Shown here piece after piece: positions 21,701-30,300 of a stretch of 64,000 nucleotides of DNA (position 1 is its first letter; each line of letters begins with the position of its first letter). Position numbers and translations under genes: made by a program. The DNA comes from Blastomussa wellsi (lineage: Eukaryota > Cnidaria > Anthozoa > Scleractinia > Plerogyridae): assembly GCA_947652115.1 (NCBI GenBank), contig OX393565.1:18640043-18704042 (forward strand), read 5' to 3'. The notes under the pieces are model-generated. The model did no database searches. It was not told the origin of the DNA and worked only from the letters and a program-made list of their open reading frames with translations.

Positions 21701-24700
21701 TGAATGAGTTCTTAATCTGAGCCTGCAAACTGGTCATGTGATGCTGGTCAGTGGATACCTTCTTTTGACAGCTGTCAATTGGCCATAACATGCCAAAGAT
21801 GTAAGCTTATGGTAACCTTCAAAAATGTTAACCAGATCAAACATATTGACATTTCGGGTGACGACGACGTTTATACGGACGTACTCGCCCACGAGTCGTG
21901 CCGCTCGCCATTTTGACCATAAAAAATGGAAGGCATGGTTCTCCTGTTTGTACTTTGTATGCATGCTTGGTTCTTCTATTTCTTTGGGTATGGGGCTCAG
22001 CTCTGCGGCCCTTTGGGCTGCTGGAGCTCCGCTATAAATTATACAGCCATCAAAGACCATCGAAGTTATTATTAATTCACAAATTAAGCAATGATAAAAA
22101 TGGAAAAATTCAGTCCTATAAAAGTGCAGTGTTCTGACTACCATCTGCACTAATCAACCATCATCATCATCATCATCATGTCCTTTATTTAAATGTGGGT
22201 AAATATCATTTAGGCAAAGTTAAACTCGAGTGGAGCCGGTCAGCAGTCTCCGCCTTTGCAGTACGTGACCTTCGGGGCGGCCCTCGGGGGTTTTTGCAGG
22301 GCTGTTTTTGTGTTCGTGGCCAGTGTTGCATTTGCATTGTCACCTTGCTTGCTGATCGTATTGGATCTTTGCAATAAGTGCTTGCTGATCGTCTGGGATC
22401 ATTTTTGCTGAAAGCTGCAGATTCTCGCTCCCTCTCCTCCCTCCCTATTGGGTGGCAGGCAGGATAAGTGTTCTTGTCAGGTAAGTATTATCATAGGTAA
22501 GTATCTCCACTGATTGTTTTATCAGTGTGACGGTGTCGGTTAGTGGGTTGCCTGAGGGGTGGTTCCCGCTTCCAGGGTTGCCATGGATAGCTCCTCTCTG
22601 CTGCTTGCTTTTGGACCCCACTATCCTTTAAGGCACCAGCTCCCAAGCTCATCATTAGCGACGAGTTTAAACACGATAGGGTTTAAAGCTGGACTGGGAG
22701 CTTGACACTATTCATAATTATAATCAGTCACTATTCATAAGTTCCAGGTGACCTTGCCATATAATTCAGTTGCACTAAAATTTTCAAAGCAGTACAAAGC
22801 TTACCTCGATAATCAATTGCTATCACATGATAACCCATAGAAGTCAAACGCTGTTTGGCAAAAATCACACATTTTCTATTAATTTTTATGATTACCGGTA
22901 GCTAATAATTTCACTTTCTAAAAACTATTTTGAAAGTTGCAAACCTTGTAAAGTCCTATTCGGTGGCCCGTCCCTCTGAAAAATAAACAAGAAATATTGT
23001 AAGTAAGTAACAACTTTATTTAAAGAGGGTAAAACAACAGTATAACTGACAAACTAGTGGCCCTCTATCCTAAATTAATATTAAATTACTTACCAATATT
23101 ATATAAGATACATCTAAGAAAAATATCATCCATAAATTATGATAATTAAATCTCTGTCAAAATAATGAATCTGTTTAGTTTACTTATGTTGTTTTAAATT
23201 TTGTGAGTAATTGTGAGGCCAGTTTAATACATCAACTCGAGTTCATTATAATTATTATAGCTCTGTTAAGATCCATGTGGCTTACATGTCAAAATTTGAA
23301 ATGAACTTACTTTCCTCAACATTTTATAGAAGACTGCAATAAAGAACTTAACTGGCAGACTAACCCTTGACGGACGCTTGTGCATGTATTGTTGAGTTAT
23401 AAGCAGTAGTCCATTTCTCCTGTTTTGAACAATAAAATTGTAATGTCATATTACCTGGTGTAAGCATTGCCATGAAAATATAGGAATACTGGACTTCCAT
23501 CTGTAAGGTGAGAATGCTGTTTATCTTTGGTATCTCGTATCTTGGCAGCATGCTGACCAGGAATATCCCTAAAAATGGAAAAGGTAAAGATATATTAGGT
23601 ATTAATAGCAGTTTTTTCAGAAAATTAATACTGGTTTTGAGTACCAGTACATGCACAATAGCCAGAAACATCTATGAATGCTTCACCAACTGAAGGTTCT
23701 CATCTCTCTCATCAGCTTGTTTAATAGACCTTTTTACCGATACGGCGGTCATTTTGAATTCTGTTGTTTAAAGTAGCTATTATGGGATGCCCAGGGGGCA
23801 AATACATACTAATTTGCCCCCTGGGCATAATGAAACAATAGAATTCAAAATGGCCACCGTATCAGTAAAAAGGTCTATTTAAATTCCTTCGCTGGTTGAG
23901 AAAAATCCGGGATTCAGCCCCAAAACTCCATACACCACAGAGATCCAAAAAGTGTTATTACATAGTTCCCTTTTCTCCACCATCCCCCTGCCCCCGCTCC
24001 TAACTCAGTGGAACAACAGGGGGTGGAAGGGTGGGAGCAAGAGAGATTCCAGGAACAAGGTTATCTCCAGCACTGATTAAATACATATCTCAGTCAACAG
24101 ACAGTCTTGGGATTTGTTTCATTCTTGTTTTAAATTCATTGACACATTACACTTCAGTTATACCATACATGAAGTCTTCCATGACGGGACGTTTTGTTTA
24201 AGAGTGCTCGATGAATTGAAACATATTGGTTTGGAATACTGTTGAGGTTCTTCTACTCTATTATTTTCTTGCAAGGATATCTGGTGTTAAAAATATTGTA
24301 ATCGATGGATGCATGGATAGTTTTGTATTTTAAAGTAGTAAAGAAGAGGTTTTCCTGCAAGTTTTTATTCCTTCGTGTGAGACTCATATCAACATTGCAG
24401 GCAGAGATTGCACAATATGGACTGGAAACCATCTTTAAGTTAATTCAGTTGAGCTGTTGCTCAGTATTCAAATTCCCCCAAAATATTGCTTTTGGGCAGA
24501 AGAACTCATGAGTATGTAAAGGGAGAGTCTGCATTCCCACTCTTCTTCACACCACTGATACTAGTCGAGAGAGCACACTGTTGCATTTATTATTTCATTT
24601 TGATCTTAAAGGAATGAACTCTCAGAAAAAAAAAATTGGCAAACTCTGCAAAAGAGCCTAGTGACCCATCAAGCAAGAGCTTATCCCAGAACTTCCTTAG

Positions 24701-27091
24701 CAAGAAGCAAATATAATTTCTCAACCACCTGGACCCTGTATCAGATGCTAGTCCAGGTCACAGGGCTTTCTCTCCAGCATTAAATTCACCAGTACCCATT
24801 CACATAAGCTTCCTAATTAAACTCCAATTCAAAGTAAAGAAAACAAGAAAGCATAGACAAATTAAAAGACTTACCATGCTCCCAGTTTGCCAGCTGGCCC
24901 AGCAATATAAAAATTTACAGTATTTCCAGGCAAACCAAAGGAGAAAGGATCGGATAAATTTTCAAATGGAACCCGCACTTAAAATAAAGCAGAAAATTAC
25001 GGAGAAAAGTAATTTAATCTGTGATTTGTCCACTATAACATAATAATCATTATTGGATGTTCCGGCGAAAAACCGTAACAAAATTATAACTTTCTCATGG
25101 AGGTGGATTCCTACTAACAATATTTCTTACAGATTCCTATGGTGATGTCACATACAGGTGTATTGTTATTGTTAACTCATGGGGGATTCCTGCAGCCCCT
25201 TATGGTTCCCTGATTATTTCTACCAGCAGGCTAGGATAATCTATTATTATTTTGTGTTGGCTTACTCTGGGTCAGACATGCAGAGATTGTTGGCTACTTC
25301 AGGAAGAGACGAACTCAGTTTTACTTTAAGTACATGGAAAAATTTAGGACATGGAAAAATTCAGTTTAGGTCTTCGATTCTATGATTCAATTTTTCACAC
25401 TTCTTTGAACTTACTTCAAACAGGCACACTTATATTATACACAACAACAATTATATTATGGAACATCACGCAACCTCCATTGATAGACACCTACTGCATG
25501 TATCATGTTGGCCATGCATGGTCCCAGCCACACGATATATAATAACAATTACTGTATTTTTAACCCTCAATAAGTGAACACCTTTCCTAATAATATTATT
25601 AGCAGCCTATTTTATTTAGGTTCCAGAAGCATGCATCTGCTCGCCAGACATTTGCTATGCCTATAGAACTGTCGTGATTAGGTGACTTTCAACTGCTCAA
25701 TGAGATACCTATCATTAACTTTCATTTTACATCATCAAAATCGTCATGTATCTCTGGCAACCACAGCAGCCATCTTGGCAAAAGTTTACCTTTTCCCTAG
25801 CCTAATATTTAATAAAGCTAGAAATTTTTACATGTTCATTTGTTGTAATAAGTATACACTAGTATCAACCTGAAAGAGTAACTATGAATTTACATTCTCG
25901 TACAATAAATTTACTTACGTGGGTGTAAATAAATCATAAGCTCCCTTGCTGCAGGTGAGGAATACATTATTATCACACATACAACATAAAGAAGCAGGAT
26001 TATGCCCAGTGTAATCTTGACAAACAACCTGCAGAACAAATTGCCCAAATGATGAATCCAATCATACTCAGACAATGAATACCATAAGAGCCCTACCAAC
26101 CCCCCAGGAAGTGGGGATAGGGGGTATTTCTAGTGAACACTTCATAATTAGAGGGGGTTGTTTCAGATCATATCCAGTTAAAGAAATTATAGTATTGAAG
26201 AAAAGAAACAGGATAACAACACAGTCAAACCAGGGTTAGTTTTTGCCAGGGAGGTAGAGGGGGGGGGGGGGGGGGTACTTGACTCTCGTTTGTGTATAGG
26301 GGTGCCGCTGGGGGGTTTGAAACCTTGATCACTAGGGCAAAGGACAATGCTTTTTATACTATAGCGCTAACATCTAGTGCTGAAAATTACCTAATATTGA
26401 CTAATGACCAGTTAAATAAATGAATGCTGATGAATGTCTCTGACTAAAATTTGACAAAAGCCTTTAAGCCATAACCTGTCTAGGACATGGCCAGACCCTA
26501 ATAATTAGGACAGACTCGCTTGAAATTAACCTGTTCATGGCTGAGGGGTCAAACACCATACACCCTCCCCCGGGAGTTTTGGTTTGACTCAACAATGAGT
26601 CCACACCCACTGCCACACCCCTTCCTTTCCCTATCCTGCTCAGTAACAATGGACTCATAAAGAAAAGATCAATCTTTCCGTTACGTTGTCATGTAGATAT
26701 GAGTCTCACGTAGCTTTAGGTCTTGTCGTTATGTCGATCGGCCTTCGCTAGTGTAAACCAGGCGTAACTAAAATGTTTGGGAGCTTGTGAACTATTTTGC
26801 AACTCACCAAATTATTGAAATGAATCCAAAAAGGAGAGAAGATACTATACTCCTAAATAGTGACAAAATATAAGATTAGGATTATTCAATATTTCAGAAC
26901 GCTGCCCTCGAATAGAAAACAGTCCACCTGACAAGATGAACAATGCTCGGTGAAGCTAACAAAAACAACTCGATCATGTCTGAGCATTACCTTTGTTGCG
27001 ATTTCTGTTCAAAGCTATCTTTTGCTCCTTGTTCCTTTCTTGCCTGATTAGCTAATGATCTCTTTGTTCTTCGCTTTAGGCCTTCAGACAT
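15704..27091 (-). CDS. ABHD12: ABHD12-type alpha/beta hydrolase (lysophosphatidylserine lipase family), 14 exons
   Basis: Exons (minus): 27091-26991, 26028-25919, 24977-24875, 23568-23455, 22975-22945, 22850-22805, 21310-21275, 20594-20501, 19299-19262, 19145-19066, 18335-18262, 18094-18016, 16926-16805, 15725-15704. Every junction has GT-AG and compatible phase; the sum is 1050 nt (349 aa plus stop; human ABHD12 has about 400 aa). Visible features: a basic N-terminus (MSEGLKRRTKRS); one membrane segment in exon 2 (ITLGIILLLYVVCVIIMY); the oxyanion box YFHGNAYTR (exon 4); the strand GYHVIAIDYRGFGDS; the nucleophile elbow WGHSLGSG (exon 8); the acid-bearing loop LILHDRDDEI (exon 12); and the catalytic histidine region GHHGHKM (exon 13). 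The family consists of ER-membrane lipases that hydrolyse lysophosphatidylserine and related lipids. The tiny terminal exon encodes DFTKTK. It lies head-to-head with GINS1. Confidence 0.93.
15829..15915 (+). repeat. tRNA-derived SINE head, partial copy
   Basis: It matches the head of the SINE at 489 (gacctaatggttagtgcact, then ctccggatcagatggtccgg) but stops soon after. It has an inserted 'gggccacaa' before the B-box-like ggttcgag and lies in the last ABHD12 intron. Confidence 0.6.
16055..16495. repeat. Dispersed 'ggggggtac...actccc' repeat
   Basis: It begins ccaggggggtacaaagtgta and actcccatatatgggctata, and closes with gggtatccacccccacagga. This gives loosely inverted G-rich and C-rich ends around 'tagggta' motifs. 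Related sequence occurs at 54431-54765 and, more weakly, near 26255 and 28050. It lies in the last ABHD12 intron; no coding content. Confidence 0.5.
16590..16760. repeat. Dispersed repeat, also in GINS1 introns
   Basis: It contains catttccaaacaccaagaag, ttgaaaattcgaggctcag and tttgatatatatcctcttattcaaac. Similar blocks occur near 31790-31925 and 32030-32180 (catttccaaacacc..., ttgaaaatatggc..., gtttgatacaacttctcatt). It is probably a small non-autonomous element; ends unresolved. Confidence 0.5.
17001..17792. mobile_element. Foldback transposon with about 300-bp inverted arms, in an ABHD12 intron
   Basis: The left end, TTAAAGTGCCTATGAAGTAA, and right end, TTACTTCATAGGTACTTTAA, are inverse to each other. 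The arms continue with matching inverse blocks over about 300 bp on each side (for example ttatgcaaatgagatcaccg against the inverse of gttatctaatttgcataac), separated by about 190 bp. No coding capacity. The same end sequence recurs at 59734 (aaagtgcctatgaagtgaaa) and 29063 (aagtgcctgtgaagtaaaa), showing a dispersed family. Confidence 0.85.
20759..20976. mobile_element. hAT-like MITE with 8-bp target duplication
   Basis: The termini are CAGCCCTCCAAGTT and AACTTGGAGGGTTG (inverse, one mismatch), with CA...TG ends typical of hAT. The flanks are agttaata (20751-20758) and agttgata (20977-20984), an 8-bp duplication with one difference. Internal palindromes include ttggccactgac and cgccagctggcg. 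It lies in the ABHD12 intron between exons 7 and 8. Confidence 0.75.
22160..22640. repeat. Probable retroposon tail region with (ATC)n
   Basis: A short (ATC)n run near 22160-22180 is followed by 'tcctttatttaaatgtgggtaaa'. A similar 'aactttatttaaagagggtaaa' stands at about 23011-23032, suggesting 3' ends of a LINE or SINE family. The following GC-richer 400 bases contain a short direct repeat (cttgctgatcgt). No coding content recognised. Confidence 0.35.
23723..23879. mobile_element. Palindromic MITE, in an ABHD12 intron
   Basis: Ends AATAGACC...GGTCTATT continue as inverse arms (tttttaccgatacggcggtc against accgtatcagtaaaaagg; gaattctgttgttt against aaacaatagaattc). The centre has a second hairpin (tgcccagggggcaaat against atttgccccctgggca). 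The flanks both read TTTAA-like. No ORF. Confidence 0.75.
26991..27091 (-). other. ABHD12: ABHD12 first coding exon
   Basis: The ATG at 27091-27089 opens MSEGLKRRTKRSLANQARK and the exon ends in a phase-2 donor (caaag|gtaatg) at 26991/26990. The start is chosen because it is the first ATG facing the short promoter shared with GINS1, and the exon joins in frame to the membrane-segment exon at 26028. Confidence 0.85.
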
Positions 27092-27309
27092 GTTTGATAT
27101 TTGCCGCTACTATCTCGAGCTCTCTAATCGGATCGAACTTTCCATAATTTTACCGCCTTCACTTCTACTACCTTCATGTAAAGGTCATGAAAACATCGCT
27201 GGGAAACTGGTAGCTAGAAAGAAACAATATGGCGGCAATTGGTTGACGGATTTTTTGCGGTGAGGTTTTTATTCGAAATTGTGTCAAAGTTTTCACAAAC
27301 GTTCGCAGG
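27092..27309. promoter_or_regulatory. Bidirectional promoter between ABHD12 and GINS1
   Basis: This is 218 bp between the two start codons, with no TATA box placed for either gene. Visible candidate sites: TTTGCCGC at 27100-27107, fitting the E2F consensus TTTSSCGC, and AATATGGCGGC at 27226-27236, fitting a YY1-type core next to an inverted CCAAT (attgg, 27238-27242). E2F control would suit a replication gene. Transcription start sites are not known. Confidence 0.6.
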
Positions 27310-30300
27310 ATGTTTGGTGATAAAGCACTTGAGCTTGTGAAAGAACTGAAAAGATCCATGGATGGCACTCTACCTCCTTATAACGTAAGATATTGTTTAC
27401 TTCTTGTCGAACGAAATTTGGCGGGAAAATCATATCTTCGAGTGTTAGATTGTTTAGAGAGCAACTTAGGGCCTGATTACATGAGCCGGGGTGGCCCGGT
27501 TTGCAGGGATGGGTTTCTTTGTCGGCTAACCGGGCTGGCCCGGTTGTCATGTAATCGCGAAGTTGATTTTTGTTGCGTTTAACAGACGTACCGAGATCTC
27601 GGCAAACTGAAACAAGCCCGGCTAACCGGGCCAGCCCGGTCCATGTAATCAGACCCTTACTGACTATCATTCGAAAATATTAGTTTGAATAATTGAACCA
27701 ATTTTGCGCAAGCTTTATCAGATATGAAATATTCACAGATTCAATAAGCTAGCATAGGATTTCTGCTATGCACAAAAAGCTTATCAATTTCTTTTAGACT
27801 TTGATAGAAATGGGAATAAAAACAAATGTATGCAAAAAACTATTGAAATGTCTCTCTTTTGGAAGTCCTTAGAAGTCATGCGAAATTATTTCAATTTTTG
27901 GGTTACCAGAGCTCTCAAGTTGATTTGCTGCCCAAAAGTGAAATGTCAGCATGTAAGCATGTGCAATAGTCATTTACCTGAGTCTCACACTCAGTGCGCA
28001 AGAGCTGAGCTGTTGGTTGCAGATCAAACAAGACCCAGGGAGAAGAAGGGGGGGGGGGGGGTTACTCAATTTTCTAGGCAGGAAGGCTACCCCTTTCATA
28101 TACCTTCAAAAGGAAAATTGTACCCCTTTCATATACCTAAATGAGGGTTACTGCATAACTCCTGAATCTACTTAAATAAATACCAGTAAATGATAGGTTT
28201 TTTATTCGCATACCTCCAGCCTGGAAAAGGTACTGCCCCTTGCAGCCTGATTAGATCTGAATTTGTCTGAAGAATTCTGAGGATGTTTTGAAGATTTCCG
28301 GGTCCCAGTCCAAAGATGTGTTTCACCAAACACAACTTTGTTATACATACTTTTTATCTAAAATCAGAGAATCCGGGCAAAGTACTGTCATATACATCGG
28401 CAAAACTGGGAGACTAGCACAGGAAACATAACTTTTAACTTTCTGAATTACTTTTTTGGTTTGTTTGGTGTACCACAGGAGGATCTAGTAAGGCAAGTCT
28501 TGGAAGAGATGAAGATTTTGTTTGAGCAAAACCAAAAAGAAGTGTAAGTGGATATTACTGACTTAGAGTTGGTGGTAAACCAGTAAACAAGTTGGTTTTT
28601 TATTTTGTAATTGCATAATGGTTGGAATGCTGGACTCTGGGTTCGAATCCTTGCGGGCTACTGCATTGAAGTTTCAGAAGTTCATGTTCAATCAAAATTC
28701 TTCCATCCAACAATACACCTTATTACAAAATGGCTACCATCTTAATATTCTTTTGTTGGTATTCAAATTAGCCCTTCTTGCCTCGTTTTTAAGTTCAAAA
28801 ATCAAAAGAATATTTTATCTCGAACGAGGAAACAAGGGCCAACTTGTGTGTGAATATGTCAGCGGCCATTTTGGAAGAAGGTCTATTTCAGCTTTGATTA
28901 GAGCAGTAGACTGTAAAATCAATTTTATTGATCACAGTTTTTTCTTTAATTTTTGTTTAGGGCATTAACTGTTGAAGGGGAAACTGGTTTATTCTCTGGT
29001 GTACATCTGAGGCATGCTAGCTTAGAGAGAAATAAGAGATGTCTTCTTTCCTACATGTAAGTTTAAGTGCCTGTGAAGTAAAAAAAACAGTGTTTAATGG
29101 TAGAAAAACTAAGGTTTCACACTCAGACTCATGCAAGGCAGAGTGAACCACCTAACCAGACAGTACATGAAAGGCACGAATGGTTCAAATAAAAGTGAGA
29201 AATGATCATTGCAATGAATTTCCAATTTAAGCAATTGCAATAAGGAAGCATGAAAAAATCAGGGCTTCAATGGGATTCAAACCCTTGACCTCTGTAATAC
29301 CAGTGCGATGCTCTACCAACTGAGTTATGAAGTCGCACATACGTGAGGTCTATTAATTTATTTAATATTTCCTCGTGTGGAGTGAATTTATTGAGTTCAT
29401 ATTTTCCCGTGAGGAGCTCAGGTGGTAGAGCATCGCACCAGTATCACAGAGGTCACGGGTTCGAATCCCATTGAAGCCCTGTTTTTTTCAGGTTTCTTTA
29501 TTCCATTAATTTTGCTTAAATTGGAAATTCACTGCGATCATCATTTCTCACTTTCATCCATAAATGAATTAGGCCATTCCCTGTTTTTTTGTTTATTGTC
29601 AAATGTGTTTCCTGATTCAGTTGGTCAGAAAAGAAAAAAAAAGCCAAAAAAATGAACTATGAGGCCCCGTACCTCAGCAAAATATCCGTGGAGCCTGGGA
29701 ATGACGTGGCTACAAAGTCAACATGGCAGCAATGGAGGAAGGAAAGGTCGACGTCGTGGTTAATTAACTCAAACGGGAGCAAGTGTTTTTTGTAGTTGGA
29801 GTGAAAACTGAAACTCTGTATAGCAAAAATATTGCCTATGTTTCAGATTAAACTGACAATTGTTTGAAATAATTATGTGTCATTGACTTCATTACCCCAA
29901 TCATAACTTTTTTTTTAAAACGCGAAAATCTGGGTCGGTCGGATGACACTAAACAGAGAAAATAAAGGGTATGGCCTTATTTCATATGTTTTATGTCAAG
30001 ATTCAAATAATAAAGAAAAACATTGCTCAGCATTTACCTTTGACTGCTCACACTATGGTTTCATGGTACTCGCAATGAAGCACTTCCTGTTAAAATTATT
30101 TTGTATTTTTTGTTGAACCCATCAGCTATAACAGGATGTTAAGAATAAAAGGTCTCCGATGGGAGTTTGGAACTGTTTTGCCCGAAGAGATCAAGTACAA
30201 TCTATGTGAACAAGAGGTTTGTAAGTTAAATCCTTCCAACTACAGTAGATCCTGATTTATCGAAACTTCAAGGGAAACAAAACTTGGCTCAAGAAACCAG

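Noticed and set aside
21734..22150. 138-codon minus-strand open frame between ABHD12 exons
   Set aside because: It falls in an intron whose flanking exons join in phase, and has no domain or splice sites at fitting positions.
29270..29480. Possible tRNA genes (A- and B-box matches)
   Set aside because: Both copies carry a shared SINE body after the tRNA-like head and stems are imperfect, so they are SINEs rather than tRNA genes.
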